Translations under genes and position numbers: made by a program | Shown: piece by piece, positions 35,928-45,916 of the stretch | How the letters are laid out: every line of letters starts with the position of its first letter | Numbering within the stretch: the first letter of the stretch is position 1 | Source: Stenotrophomonas bentonitica | Lineage (GTDB): Bacteria > Pseudomonadota > Gammaproteobacteria > Xanthomonadales > Xanthomonadaceae | DNA length: 64,000 nt | Assembly (NCBI RefSeq): GCF_002887735.1 | Contig: NZ_PKQP01000004.1 | Span: 1 to 64,000 of the forward strand | Reading direction: 5' to 3' | Notes under the pieces: generated by a model | The model's input: the letters and a program-made list of their open reading frames with translations, nothing else | Told to the model about the DNA's origin: nothing | The model's database searches: none

Positions 35928-36935
35928 TCAGAACCCTTCGAGCACGAGCTTGCCGCGCGCGCGGTGGCTCTCGATCAGGGCGTGCGCCTGACGCAGGTTG
36001 GCGGCGTTGATGCGGCCGTAGTGTTCGCCCAGCGTGGTGCGCAGCACGCCCGCGTCGATCAGCGCGGCGACGCGCTCGAGCAGCTCGTGCTGGCGCTGCA
36101 CATCGGGGGTGTTGAAGCTGGAGCGGGTGAACATCGATTCCCAGTGCAGGGACAGGCTCTTGCGCTTGAGCGCCATCACATCGAGCTGGCCGGGATCGTC
36201 GATCAGCGCCAGCTGGCCCTGCGGCGCGAGCACCGCGACGATCTGGTCGTAGTGCTGGTCGGTATGGGTCAGGCTGGCCACGTGGCTGACCTCGGCGATG
36301 CCCAAGCGCTGCAGGCCTTCGCTCAGCGGCTGGGTGTGGTCGATCACGTGGTGCGCGCCCAGCGCGTAGACCCAGTCCTGGGTATCCGGGCGCGAGGCGG
36401 TGCCGATCACGGTCAGGCGGGTCAGCTGGCGAGCCAACTGGACCAGGATCGAGCCGACGCCACCGGCGGCACCGATCACCAGCAGGGTCTGCCCTTCGCC
36501 GCCGTTTTCCGCGATGCGCAGGCGATCGAACAGCAGCTCCCAGGCCGTGATCGCGGTCAGCGGCAACGCCGCGGCGGCGGCGTCATCCAGGCTGGCCGGC
36601 TTGTGGCCGACGATGCGCTCGTCCACCAGCTGGTACTCGGCATTGCTGCCGGCGCGGCCGATCGCGCCCGCATAGAAGACCGCGTCGCCGGGCTGGAACA
36701 GGGTCACCGCGTCGCCCACCGCATCCACGATGCCGACCGCGTCGAAGCCCAGTACGCGCGGCTCGGTGACCGCCACGCCGGTGCGGACCTTGGTATCGAC
36801 CGGGTTCACCGAGATCGCGCGGACCTCGACCCGCAGATCGCGCGGGCCGGGGGTGGGAATCGGCAGGGTGATGTCCACCAGCGCGGCGGGGTCGCTGATC
36901 GGCAGGCCATGCTGGGTATAGGCGACGGCTTTCAT
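35928..36935 (-). CDS. Zinc-type alcohol dehydrogenase-like / quinone oxidoreductase-family protein
   Basis: A 335-residue medium-chain dehydrogenase/reductase. Typical parts are the N-terminal GroES-like fold (ISVNPVDTKVRTG, VLGFDAVGIVDAVG) and the Rossmann NAD(P)H site LLVIGAAGGVGSILVQLARQ. No catalytic zinc cysteines are visible, so it belongs with zinc-independent quinone or enone reductases. It is divergent from a LysR gene beginning 97 bp away, which probably regulates it. Confidence 0.88.
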   Translation of the reverse strand: MKAVAYTQHGLPISDPAALVDITLPIPTPGPRDLRVEVRAISVNPVDTKVRTGVAVTEPRVLGFDAVGIVDAVGDAVTLFQPGDAVFYAGAIGRAGSNAEYQLVDERIVGHKPASLDDAAAAALPLTAITAWELLFDRLRIAENGGEGQTLLVIGAAGGVGSILVQLARQLTRLTVIGTASRPDTQDWVYALGAHHVIDHTQPLSEGLQRLGIAEVSHVASLTHTDQHYDQIVAVLAPQGQLALIDDPGQLDVMALKRKSLSLHWESMFTRSSFNTPDVQRQHELLERVAALIDAGVLRTTLGEHYGRINAANLRQAHALIESHRARGKLVLEGF

Positions 36936-37031
36936 CGGGGGAGATCCAGTGGGGAAGGCGGACAGCGTGCGCTTCACGGCGGGGTGGAGAAAGGCGCAAA
37001 ATCGGGCAGCACTTTCACTGCAGGAATGAAA

Positions 37032-37949
37032 ATGATCCGGTTCGACGACCTCGCCCTGTTCGTCCGCACCGCCGCGCTGGGCAGCTTTTCCAACGCCGCA
37101 CGCGAGGCGGATCTGCTGCCCGGCCAGGTTGCTGCGGCGGTGGCGCGGCTGGAACGCGAGCTGGACCTGCGCCTGTTCGTGCGCTCCACCCGCAGCCTGC
37201 GCCTGACCGCCGAGGGCGCGCTGTATCTGCCCTACACGCAGGAGGTGCTGGCCGCGCTGCGCGAGGGCGAGGCCCGGGTGCGTGGCGAGGATGCCGAGCT
37301 GCGCGGCACGCTGCAGGTGGCGGCGCCATCGGACCTGGGCCGCAACCTGCTGCTGCCGTGGCTGACCGAGTTCCGCGCCGCGCACCCGAAGCTGCAGCTG
37401 CGCCTGCAGTTGTCCGACCAGGTGGCCGATGTGTTCCGCGATCCGGTCGACATCGCCTTCCGCCTGGGCCGCTTCGACAACGCCAGCTATGTCGCCCTGC
37501 CCCTGCTGCCCGGCAATCGGCGGGTGCTGGCCGCCTCACCGGACTACCTGGCCCGGCACGGCACGCCGGACAGCCTGGACGCGTTGAAGGAGCACCACTG
37601 CCTGCTCTACCAGCTGGCCGGGCGTGCGTATGACCGCTGGAGCTTCGAGGCCGATGGCCGCCGCACGGTGATCCCGGTGCGCGGCAACATGGTCTGCGAC
37701 GATGCCGACGTGGTCCGGCGGTGGGCGGTGGCGGGGGAAGGCATCGTGTTCAAGTCGTGGCTGGATATCTGCGCCGATGTGCAGGCCGGGCGCCTGCAGG
37801 TGCTGCTGGACGGGGCCGGCGACAGCCTGCCGTTGAACCTGGTGTGCCCGCACCGCAAGCAGTTCTCCCCGGCGATCCGCCAGCTGCATGCGATGTTCGA
37901 ACAACGGCTGCAGCCCCTGCTGGCCGGCTTGCCGGACGGCGCGCGCTGA
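37032..37949 (+). CDS. LysR-family transcriptional regulator
   Basis: A 305-residue LTTR with the N-terminal helix-turn-helix (FDDLALFVRTAALGSFSNAAREADLLPGQVAAAVARLE) and a substrate-binding domain starting near LRGTLQVAAPSDLGRNLLLPW. ATG 37032 is preferred over 37026 because AGGA is well spaced from it. It is divergent from the quinone oxidoreductase gene and 60 bp upstream of the LysE exporter; either or both could be targets. Confidence 0.9.
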   Translation: MIRFDDLALFVRTAALGSFSNAAREADLLPGQVAAAVARLERELDLRLFVRSTRSLRLTAEGALYLPYTQEVLAALREGEARVRGEDAELRGTLQVAAPSDLGRNLLLPWLTEFRAAHPKLQLRLQLSDQVADVFRDPVDIAFRLGRFDNASYVALPLLPGNRRVLAASPDYLARHGTPDSLDALKEHHCLLYQLAGRAYDRWSFEADGRRTVIPVRGNMVCDDADVVRRWAVAGEGIVFKSWLDICADVQAGRLQVLLDGAGDSLPLNLVCPHRKQFSPAIRQLHAMFEQRLQPLLAGLPDGAR

Positions 37950-38009
37950 CGCTATCGCCCGGGGCGCAGCTGCCGGACAATGCCTCTCCCCCGTTGTCGA
38001 GTCGCCGCC

Positions 38010-38636
38010 ATGCCGTGGATGGGCATCCAGGATCTGTGGACCTTTGTTGCTGCCGTGCTGGTGTTCTTGGCCCTGCCGGGCCCGGGCACGTTCACCCTGC
38101 TCACCGCCACCGGCCGCGGCGGCGTGCGTGGCGGTTACACGGCGTTGTTCGGCCTGCTGCTGGGCGATCAAATCCTGATGTGGCTGGCGGTGGCCGGTGT
38201 GGCTGCATTGCTCAAGGCGAACCCGCTGGTGTTCCACGCGGTGCAGTACCTGGGCGCGGCCTACCTGGTATGGATCGGCATCGGCCTGCTGCGCCAGCCG
38301 CGCGCCCAGGGCGAGGAAGGCGGGATCCGCCTCACGCCGGGCCACTACTTCCGCCAGGCGGTGCTGATCAACCTGCTCAACCCGAAGGCGATCATCTTCT
38401 ACATGGCTTTCCTGCCGCTGTTCATCGATCCAGCACGCCACCAGGGCGTGGTGACGTTCGCGACCATGGCACTGATCATCTTCGTCATGGGGCTGGCGTA
38501 CTGCTCGGTGCTGATCGGGGTGGGCAACCTGCTGCGCCGTCGGATTCTCCAGCACCCGCGTGTCGGGCTTTGGCTGAGGCGCGTGGCGGGGGTGTTCCTG
38601 GTCGGGTTCGGTGTGCGGCTGGGCGTGAGCGGCTGA
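38010..38636 (+). CDS. LysE-family amino-acid/metabolite exporter
   Basis: A 208-residue RhtB/LysE-type exporter with six membrane segments: LALPGPGTFTLLTATGRGG is the conserved N-terminal motif, followed by GAAYLVWIGIGLLR and INLLNPKAIIFYMAFLPLF. It exports amino acids or related metabolites; the substrate is unknown. ATG 38010 or 38019 are both possible. Confidence 0.88.
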   Translation: MPWMGIQDLWTFVAAVLVFLALPGPGTFTLLTATGRGGVRGGYTALFGLLLGDQILMWLAVAGVAALLKANPLVFHAVQYLGAAYLVWIGIGLLRQPRAQGEEGGIRLTPGHYFRQAVLINLLNPKAIIFYMAFLPLFIDPARHQGVVTFATMALIIFVMGLAYCSVLIGVGNLLRRRILQHPRVGLWLRRVAGVFLVGFGVRLGVSG

Positions 38637-38821
38637 GCCCTTGCACGCAAGCGTGGTGCACGACGACAGCGCGCGTCGCGTTCGGCCGCGGATAGGCAGC
38701 ATCATCGCGACGCTCGGTTTTCATTCAAACATTGAGATTCCCCTGCGTACCGGCGAGGTGTCCAATCGGCGCCATCGTCCAACGTCGCCTCACCGGCGCG
38801 TGCGCAACACTGCGGGGACCC

Positions 38822-39223
38822 ATGCCGCCACCTGTCTACTTCGTGCAGCACCTGAGCGGTCATGACGAGCGCCTGCTCGGCATGCACACCCGGCGCATCG
38901 ATCTGGCCCATCCCGCCGTGACCCGCATCGTCGCGGGGCTTCAGCCGCTGGACCGGATCGATCTGCGTACGTGCCTGTTCGACTGCCACGCCAGCCTGGT
39001 GCTTGGGCTGCGCCATCGCATCGCCGAGGCCGAAGCGGCGGCGCAGGGCTGGCGTCTGTTCGATGCCGACGGCGTGTTGTGCTGCAAGCGCTTCCCCGGG
39101 GATGCGCAGGTGATCTATCCACAGGGCCATCCACCGCAGGCAGACTGGGCACGCGCCCTGCTGCCCGGCACCGGCCCAGCCGCGCGCATCAGCGCCGCAT
39201 CGCCTCACGCAGGTGGTCGATGA
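38822..39223 (+). CDS. Hypothetical protein (133 aa)
   Basis: A 133-residue soluble frame starting MPPPVYFVQHLSGHDERLLG, with no signal peptide, membrane segment or recognised domain. Two close cysteines (LCCKRF) lie near residue 90. Its 3' end overlaps the convergent LysR gene by 35 bp, and the Ala/Pro-rich C-terminus may be loosely constrained. It is the best coding candidate in the 38637-39188 gap, but unconfirmed. Confidence 0.45.
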   Translation: MPPPVYFVQHLSGHDERLLGMHTRRIDLAHPAVTRIVAGLQPLDRIDLRTCLFDCHASLVLGLRHRIAEAEAAAQGWRLFDADGVLCCKRFPGDAQVIYPQGHPPQADWARALLPGTGPAARISAASPHAGGR

Positions 39224-40088
39224 ACACCCGCAGCTTGGGCGCCATCTGCTCACGTGCCGGGTAGTAAAGGTGGAAACCGGCGAACGGCTGCTGCCAGTCC
39301 TGCAGCACGCACTGCAGCCGGCCGGCCGCCACATCGCCGGCGTACAGCGCCTCGAATCCCTGGGCCAGGCCAATGCCCCGGGTGACGGCGGCATGGATCA
39401 GCCCGGCGTCGTTGAACACCAGCCGGCCCGCCACCTCGACCTCGAAATCGCGACCCTCGCCGGTGAACTCCCACGCCATCCGCCGGCCGGTGCTGAGCCG
39501 GTGCACGATGCACTCGTGCGCGACCAGGTCGGCCGGGGTCGCGGGCACGCCGTGCGTGGCCAGATAGTCCGGCGTGGCCACTACCACCTGGCGTTCCAGC
39601 GGCCCGATCGGCACCGCGATCATGCCGCGGGCCAGGCTTTCGCCCAAGCGGATGCCCGCGTCGAAGCCGCCGGCGACCAGATCGGTCAGCGCGGTTTCCA
39701 CGAACAGCTCCACCTCGATCTGTGGATAACGCGCCAGGAAGCCGGGCAGGTGCGGCAGCACCAGCAGTTCGGCAGCGATCCGCGGCACGTTGATGCGCAG
39801 CTTGCCGGCGGGGACATCGCGCACCTGGTCCAGGTCGTCGAACGCGGCGTCGATCCGGGCCAGGCCCTCGCGTACCTGCGCCAGGAAGCGTGCGCCCTGC
39901 TCGGTCAGGCCGACCCGGCGCGTGGTCCGGTGCAGCAGCCGCACGCCAAGGTGGGCCTCCAGCGCGCGCACCGTCTGCGAGAGCGCCGAGGGCGATACGC
40001 CCAGCTCGTCGGCGGCCCGGGTGAAGCTGGCATGGTGCGCGACGCGGGCGAAGGCAACCACGGCGGGCAGGGGATGCTGAGCGCTCAT
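39189..40088 (-). CDS. LysR-family transcriptional regulator
   Basis: A 299-residue LTTR with the HTH FARVAHHASFTRAADELGVSPSALSQTVRALEAHLGVRLLHR and an effector domain (GKLRINVPRIAAELLVLPHL). The start at 40088 (MSAQHPLPAV) matches family N-termini. It is divergent from the aldo/keto reductase gene (100-bp gap), the usual arrangement for a LysR regulator and its target. Confidence 0.92.
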   Translation of the reverse strand: MSAQHPLPAVVAFARVAHHASFTRAADELGVSPSALSQTVRALEAHLGVRLLHRTTRRVGLTEQGARFLAQVREGLARIDAAFDDLDQVRDVPAGKLRINVPRIAAELLVLPHLPGFLARYPQIEVELFVETALTDLVAGGFDAGIRLGESLARGMIAVPIGPLERQVVVATPDYLATHGVPATPADLVAHECIVHRLSTGRRMAWEFTGEGRDFEVEVAGRLVFNDAGLIHAAVTRGIGLAQGFEALYAGDVAAGRLQCVLQDWQQPFAGFHLYYPAREQMAPKLRVFIDHLREAMRR

Positions 40089-40188
40089 TGTGAAGGATTG
40101 CTTCAAAGATGATGCAGGAGCGGCCAGTTTATCCACATAGTCCGCAGGAGGATGCTGGTCCTGTTCCTTCCCTTCCCCGGAGTACTTC

Positions 40189-41184
<996 letters not shown>

Positions 41185-41232
41185 GATCCACCGGCCAGCA
41201 GCGTGCGCGGCAGCCAGACCGCGTTCGGCGAC

Positions 41233-41264
41233 GACATCCGGTGCCGTGACCGGTACCGGATGTC
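41233..41264. repeat. Long hairpin after the aldo/keto reductase gene
   Basis: GACATCCGGTGCC and GGTACCGGATGTC (one G-T mismatch) enclose a six-base loop. There is no following T tract, so it is not a classic terminator; it could be a REP-like element or an mRNA-stabilising hairpin between the reductase and the amino-acid permease. Confidence 0.55.
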
Positions 41265-41420
41265 ACAGGGATGAGTGCCCGGACTTTGTGCTGGTTTCGT
41301 CACCTTCGCCCCAGTCATGGCGACCGTGCGGCTGCTTACGACGCTTGGCAGTAGTAATGCTGCGCCGCGTTCGGTAAAACTCGCAGACTTGTCGTTCACA
41401 GTCATCCACCGCGAGGCCCC

Positions 41421-42833
41421 ATGTCATTGCTCCGGCGCAAGTCCCTAGACACTGTCACCGTCCATGAAGCCGGCAGGCAACTGATCCCGACCCTGAGTTG
41501 GCCGCACCTGATCGCGCTGGGCATCGGCGCCATCGTCGGCACCGGCATCTACACCCTGATCGGTGTCGGCGCGAACCTGGCCGGGCCGGCGGTGTTGATC
41601 TCGTTTGCCATCGCCGGCGCGGTCTGCGCCTGCGCGGCGCTGTCCTATGCCGAACTGGCCACGATGATGCCGGCCGCCGGCAGCGCCTACACCTACAGCT
41701 ATACCGCGCTCGGCGAGATGGTGGCCTGGGTGGTGGGCTGGAGCCTGATCCTGGAGTACTCGCTGGTGGTCAGCACGGTGGCGGTGGGGTGGTCCGGCTA
41801 CGCGGTCGGCTTCCTGCACGGCTGGGGCATCGACCTGCCCTTGATGCTCACCGCCGGCCCGCACGTGGAAGGCGGTTTCATCAACCTGCCGGCCGTGCTG
41901 ATCACCTTCCTGGTGGCCGGCATGCTGATGGCCGGGACCAAGGAGAGTGCGACGCTCAACGCGGTGCTGGTGGTGGTCAAGATCATCGCGCTGACCGTGT
42001 TCGTGGCGATCGCCCTGCCGCACTTCGATACCGGCCACATGGAGCCGTTCATGCCGTTCGGCTTCGTCAAGTCGCTGGGCGCCGATGGCGTCGAGCGCGG
42101 AGTGATGGCGGCCGCGGCGATCATCTTCTTCGCGTTCTACGGCTTCGATGCGATCTCCACCGCGGCCGAAGAAACCAAGAAACCCGAGCGCGACCTGGCG
42201 ATCGGCATCATCGGCTCGATGGTCGGCTGCACCATCATCTACGTGCTGGTGGCGCTGGCCGCCGTGGGTGCGATGAGCTACACGATCTTCGGCCAGAGCG
42301 CCGAGCCGCTGGCACTAATCCTGCGCGAGCTGGGCAGCCCGGGCGCGGCCAAGTGGATCGGCGCGGCGGCGGTGATCGCCCTGCCGACAGTGCTGCTGGC
42401 CTTCCTGTATGGCCAGAGCCGCATCTTCTTCGTCATGTCGCGCGATGGCCTGCTGCCGCGTGGCCTGTCCAAGGTCAGCGCGCGCACCGGCACCCCGATC
42501 GCGACCACGCTGTTCACCGCGGTGCTGGTGGCCGCGCTGGCCGGTGTGGCACGCCTGGATGAAATCGCCGCACTGGCCAACGCCGGCACGCTGGCCGCGT
42601 TCACCGCGGTGGGCCTGTGCCTGGTGGTGCTGCGCAAGCGCGAGCCCAACCGCGTGCGCAAGTTCCGCACGCCGCTGGCCTACGTGGTCGGCCCGCTGGC
42701 GGTGATCGGCTGCGTGTACCTGTTCTTCAGCCTGCCGAGCACCACGCAGTTGTACTTCCTGGCGTGGAACGTCGTGGGCCTGATCGCCTACTTCGCCTAT
42801 GGCCGCCGCAATGCGGTGCTGGGCAAGGGCTGA
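41421..42833 (+). CDS. APC-family amino-acid permease (cationic amino-acid transporter type)
   Basis: A 470-residue permease with 12 predicted membrane segments. ALGIGAIVGTGIYTLIGVGA is the conserved TM1 amino-acid binding region; SYAELATMMPAAGSAYTYSY and FFAFYGFDAISTAAEETKKPERDL are further hallmarks of the CAT/YfnA-like branch. It imports or exchanges amino acids. It is followed by a bidirectional terminator at 42879-42907. Confidence 0.92.
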   Translation: MSLLRRKSLDTVTVHEAGRQLIPTLSWPHLIALGIGAIVGTGIYTLIGVGANLAGPAVLISFAIAGAVCACAALSYAELATMMPAAGSAYTYSYTALGEMVAWVVGWSLILEYSLVVSTVAVGWSGYAVGFLHGWGIDLPLMLTAGPHVEGGFINLPAVLITFLVAGMLMAGTKESATLNAVLVVVKIIALTVFVAIALPHFDTGHMEPFMPFGFVKSLGADGVERGVMAAAAIIFFAFYGFDAISTAAEETKKPERDLAIGIIGSMVGCTIIYVLVALAAVGAMSYTIFGQSAEPLALILRELGSPGAAKWIGAAAVIALPTVLLAFLYGQSRIFFVMSRDGLLPRGLSKVSARTGTPIATTLFTAVLVAALAGVARLDEIAALANAGTLAAFTAVGLCLVVLRKREPNRVRKFRTPLAYVVGPLAVIGCVYLFFSLPSTTQLYFLAWNVVGLIAYFAYGRRNAVLGKG

Positions 42834-42878
42834 GCTATCGCGCCGGCCACCGGGCCGGCGATGAGATGACCGGGTGTG

Positions 42879-42907
42879 AAAAAGGCAGGCCCAAGGCCTG
42901 CCTTTTT
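42879..42907. terminator. Bidirectional rho-independent terminator
   Basis: AAAAAGGCAGGC (42879-42890) pairs with GCCTGCCTTTTT (42896-42907) around a short CCAAG loop. A runs on one side and T runs on the other allow termination in both directions, for the amino-acid permease (plus) and the convergent dipeptidase (minus). Confidence 0.92.
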
Positions 42908-42963
42908 CGTTGTTGGCAGCGGTGACGACGCCCTGCCGGGCAGCGCGCGACGCGCCACTGGCC

Positions 42964-44214
42964 TCAGGGTTTCGCGGCCGCGGCCTTGGCGGCATGATCG
43001 TGCGCCTGCTGCATGACGCGCAGCAGGTTGCCGCCCCAGATGCCGGCGATCTGCTGCTCGGTGTAACCCTTGCGCAGCAGCCACGCAGTGATCTTGGGCA
43101 ACTGGCTTACGTCCTGGAGATCGGCCAGGCCACCGCCGCCATCCCAGTCCAGGCCGATGCCTGCGTGTTCGGGGCCGACCACCTTGAGGATGTGCTCGAA
43201 GTGGGCGAAGAAATCGTCCAGCGTGGCCTTGCGCAGCGGGATGCGCTGGTCGATCTCCTCCAGCCCCTTCTTCAGCGCGACCCCCTGCTGGATGCTCATC
43301 CCGTCGTAATCGGTGCCGAGCTGCGCCATCAGCGCCGTCTCGGCCGCTTTGCGCGCCTCGCTTTTGCCGGTGTCGATCAGGTAACCGCCATAGGCGTTGA
43401 CCTGGATCACGCCGCCGGCCTTGGCCAGCCGCTTCAGGCGCGCATCGTCGAGGTTGCGCGGATGGTTGTAGATCGCCTTGGCCGAGCTGTGCGAGAGCAC
43501 GAACGGCACTGGCATGCGCTCGATCAGATCATCGAACACCGCATCGGAGGCATGCGATTGATCGATCACGATCCCCAGACGCACCGCTTCATCCACCAGC
43601 GCCTTGCCGGCCGGGCTCAGGCCCTTCCATTCGGCGCCCTTGGGATCGGTGGCCGAATCGGCGAACTCGTTGTTGGCGAAGTGCACGGTGCTGAGCAGGC
43701 GCAGGCCGGCCAGGTGGTAGTAGCTGAGCAGCGTGGGATCGTCGACCAGCGGGCTGGCGTTCTCCATGCTGATGTAGACCACGCGCTTGCCGGCGGCCTT
43801 GATGCGCGCGGCATCGGCGGCGGTCAGCGCGAGCTGGAAGGTATCCGGATGCGCGGCGAGCATCTCGCGGATTTCCGTCAGCCGCAGCAGGCCGGCATCG
43901 CGGTCGTGCTGGTGCGCCTGCGCACTGCGGTCGCCCTGGTCGGTGTAGATGGCCCAGAAACCGCCATCCAGCGCGCCTTCCACCATGCGCGGGTAATCCA
44001 CTTGCGACAGCGCGTTGTGGTCGTGCCGCTGGGTGATGTCGAAGCCGTCACGGTGGAAGTTGGCCGGTGTATCGAGGTGGCTGTCCAGGGTCAGCAGCCG
44101 CTGCTGCAGCGTGGACGCCCTGGCCAGTTCCTGCGGGGTGAATTCGATCGCGTGGGCGGCCAGTGGCGTGCACAACGCCAGCGAAACCAGCAAAGACAGA
44201 CTGCGCAACGTCAT
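42964..44214 (-). CDS. Membrane dipeptidase (peptidase family M19), exported
   Basis: A 416-residue zinc dipeptidase with a signal peptide (LRSLSLLVSLALCTPLAAHA). The M19 zinc site begins in LTLDSHLDTPANFHRDGFD (HxD), with further metal or substrate residues in FVLSHSSAKAIYNHPRNLDD and VGPEHAGIGLDWDGG. Bacterial homologues hydrolyse L-Xaa-D-Xaa dipeptides, including peptidoglycan-derived ones. GTGAGG precedes the ATG. Confidence 0.92.
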   Translation of the reverse strand: MTLRSLSLLVSLALCTPLAAHAIEFTPQELARASTLQQRLLTLDSHLDTPANFHRDGFDITQRHDHNALSQVDYPRMVEGALDGGFWAIYTDQGDRSAQAHQHDRDAGLLRLTEIREMLAAHPDTFQLALTAADAARIKAAGKRVVYISMENASPLVDDPTLLSYYHLAGLRLLSTVHFANNEFADSATDPKGAEWKGLSPAGKALVDEAVRLGIVIDQSHASDAVFDDLIERMPVPFVLSHSSAKAIYNHPRNLDDARLKRLAKAGGVIQVNAYGGYLIDTGKSEARKAAETALMAQLGTDYDGMSIQQGVALKKGLEEIDQRIPLRKATLDDFFAHFEHILKVVGPEHAGIGLDWDGGGGLADLQDVSQLPKITAWLLRKGYTEQQIAGIWGGNLLRVMQQAHDHAAKAAAAKP

Positions 44215-44231
44215 GACGCCTCACCTTGGTT

Positions 44232-44297
44232 GTAGAGCCACGCCATGCGTGGCTGGGCTTGATCTGGCCCGCGAAGCCACGCATGGCGTGGCTCTAC
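44232..44297. repeat. Inverted pair of SMAG-like REP units
   Basis: GTAGAGCCACGCCATGCGTGGCT (44232-44254) and its inverted partner ending GGCGTGGCTCTAC (44275-44297) form a long cruciform with a 20-bp centre. Each half is itself a GCCACGC-ATG-GCGTGGC palindrome. The same unit occurs singly at 47786-47809. Such dimers are typical of Stenotrophomonas repeats. It sits between the dipeptidase and rlmI genes, both on the minus strand. Confidence 0.8.
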
Positions 44298-44332
44298 GGT
44301 CCCGGGTTCAACGGGTCTGGCCCGGACAGACC

Positions 44333-45502
44333 TCAATCCACCACGCGGCAGAACACGGCCTTGAGGTAGCGCGATTCCTGCACGTGGGCCATGAACGGAT
44401 GGTCCGGACCGGCGCCAGCCACTTTCAGGATCTGGATGGTGCGGCCGGCGTAGAACGCGGCGCGGCGCAGCATGTCCAGGAACTGATCCTCGGCCACCAG
44501 GCCGGTGCAGGAGAACGTGGCGAGCAGTCCGCCGGGCTTGACCACGCCCAGCGCCAGCTTGTTCATGTCCAGGTACTTCTTCAACGCGGTGATGACCTGG
44601 TCGCGGTCGCGGGTCATCTTGGCCGGGTCGAGGATCACCACGTCGTACTGCTCACCCCGGTTGGACGCATCGCGCAGCCACGGGAAGATGTCGGACTGGA
44701 TGAACTTCGGCCGCACGTTGTTGAGCTTGGCGTTGCCCTTGGCGATGGCGATCACGTCTTCATCGATATCGATGCCGACCACTTCGGCCGCACCGCGCGC
44801 AGCGGCATACACCGCAAAGCCACCGGTGTTGCAGCACAGGTCGAGCACGGTCTTGCCTTCCACCTGCTGGCTCAGCCACTGGCGGTTCTCGCGCTGGTCA
44901 GCGAAGAAACCGGTCTTGTGCGCACCGGCCGGGTCGGCGCGGAACTTCACGCCGTACTCGGTGATGACCGAGGCTTCGGTGGTGGTGTTGCCGTGGAAGT
45001 CGAAGCTTTCCTGCTTCTGCACGTGCTCGTCGGCAAAGCTGTGGAAACGGCAGCCCGGGAACTGTTCGCGCAGCGCCTCGTAGACCCATTCGCGGTGGCG
45101 GAACATGCCGGCGGCAAAGAACTCGACCACCACCAGGTCGCCATAGCGGTCCACGACCAGGCCGGACAGACCGTCGCCTTCGCTGTGGACCACGCGCCAG
45201 GCATCGGAGACCTGGTCCAGCTTGAGCACCTCACGACGCAGCGACACCGCCTGGGCGATCTTGCGCGAGAACCAGCCGGCGTCGACCGGGATGGCCTGAT
45301 CGGTCTCCAGGATGCGCACGGCGATGCGCGAGTGACCGTTGTAGAAGCCACGCCCGATCCACTCGCCGTCCACGCCGACGACGTCGACGATGGCACCGGG
45401 TTTGGGACGGACGGCCGGCTTTTCGACCAGTTTCTGGAAGATCCACGGGTGGCTGGAGCGCCAGGCGTTCTTGAGGCGGACAACGGGGGCAGGGGTATTC
45501 AT
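44333..45502 (-). CDS. rlmI: 23S rRNA (cytosine-C5)-methyltransferase RlmI-like
   Basis: A 389-residue SAM methyltransferase with an N-terminal PUA domain (PVVRLKNAWRSSHPWIFQ) and the Rossmann core (TVLDLCCNTGGFAVYAAARGA). VILDPAKMTRDRDQV and TFSCTGLV carry the catalytic and binding loops; this matches RlmI/YccW, which makes m5C1962 in 23S rRNA. It starts at 45502 and reads away from the terC leader. Confidence 0.88.
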   Translation of the reverse strand: MNTPAPVVRLKNAWRSSHPWIFQKLVEKPAVRPKPGAIVDVVGVDGEWIGRGFYNGHSRIAVRILETDQAIPVDAGWFSRKIAQAVSLRREVLKLDQVSDAWRVVHSEGDGLSGLVVDRYGDLVVVEFFAAGMFRHREWVYEALREQFPGCRFHSFADEHVQKQESFDFHGNTTTEASVITEYGVKFRADPAGAHKTGFFADQRENRQWLSQQVEGKTVLDLCCNTGGFAVYAAARGAAEVVGIDIDEDVIAIAKGNAKLNNVRPKFIQSDIFPWLRDASNRGEQYDVVILDPAKMTRDRDQVITALKKYLDMNKLALGVVKPGGLLATFSCTGLVAEDQFLDMLRRAAFYAGRTIQILKVAGAGPDHPFMAHVQESRYLKAVFCRVVD

Positions 45503-45564
45503 GGGCGTATTGTAAACGGGAAGCCTGCAGCCCTCGGCGCTGGGAGCGACGCCGCTGGCGCTCT

Positions 45565-45639
45565 GGTGGTGACGGCCGCTGGCCGTCAGCGCGGTAGACC
45601 CGGCCGCTACGTGGTTGACGGCCAGCGGCCGTCACTACC
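45565..45639. repeat. Inverted pair of REP units (TGACGGCCGCTGGCCGTCA type)
   Basis: GGTGGTGACGGCCGCTGGCCGTCA (45565-45588) is mirrored by TGACGGCCAGCGGCCGTCACTACC (45616-45639). Each unit is a palindrome, and the pair forms a larger cruciform. This is a second repeat family, different from the GTAGAGCCACGC type. It lies in the 414-bp gap between rlmI and terC, ahead of the terC promoter. Confidence 0.8.
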
Positions 45640-45682
45640 GGTTGGGGCGTTTCGTTCAGCCGCACCGGGGCATGGAAAGGAT

Positions 45683-45711
45683 TTGACGCCGGCCCCGGCA
45701 CCCCGCAGAAT
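45683..45711 (+). promoter_or_regulatory. Probable terC promoter
   Basis: TTGACG (45683-45688), a 17-base spacer and CAGAAT (45706-45711) lie immediately before the riboswitch, whose conserved AAGGGGAGTAG starts at 45721. Position and spacing support transcription of the terC leader from here. Confidence 0.55.
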
Positions 45712-45718
45712 CGGCCCC

Positions 45719-45842
45719 AGAAGGGGAGTAGCTCCCAGACGTTGTCGCCGTCAATTCGAGCCCGCAGGCTCCGGTGCAACGGCAGTCCCACCCATCGGGA
45801 CTGCGAGCGAGACCTTCGCCGTATGGCGAAGCTCTGTCCCTG
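45719..45842 (+). ncRNA. yybP-ykoY manganese riboswitch in the terC leader
   Basis: The leader begins AAGGGGAGTAGC, the hallmark of the yybP-ykoY class, and continues with a long stem-loop region and the second conserved segment GCGAGACCTTCGCCGTATGG, in which CTTCGCC pairs with GGCGAAG. The class binds Mn2+ at the junction of the two helical legs and usually turns expression on. It precedes terC, a family repeatedly found under this riboswitch. About 75 bases separate the aptamer from the terC ATG, room for an expression platform (45843-45916). Confidence 0.85.
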
Positions 45843-45916
45843 GATCCCCCCGATCCTCCGTTGCAGATCCTCGCCGTCCGGCTTGAGGCAATCTATTTTT
45901 CCAACGGATAAACCCA

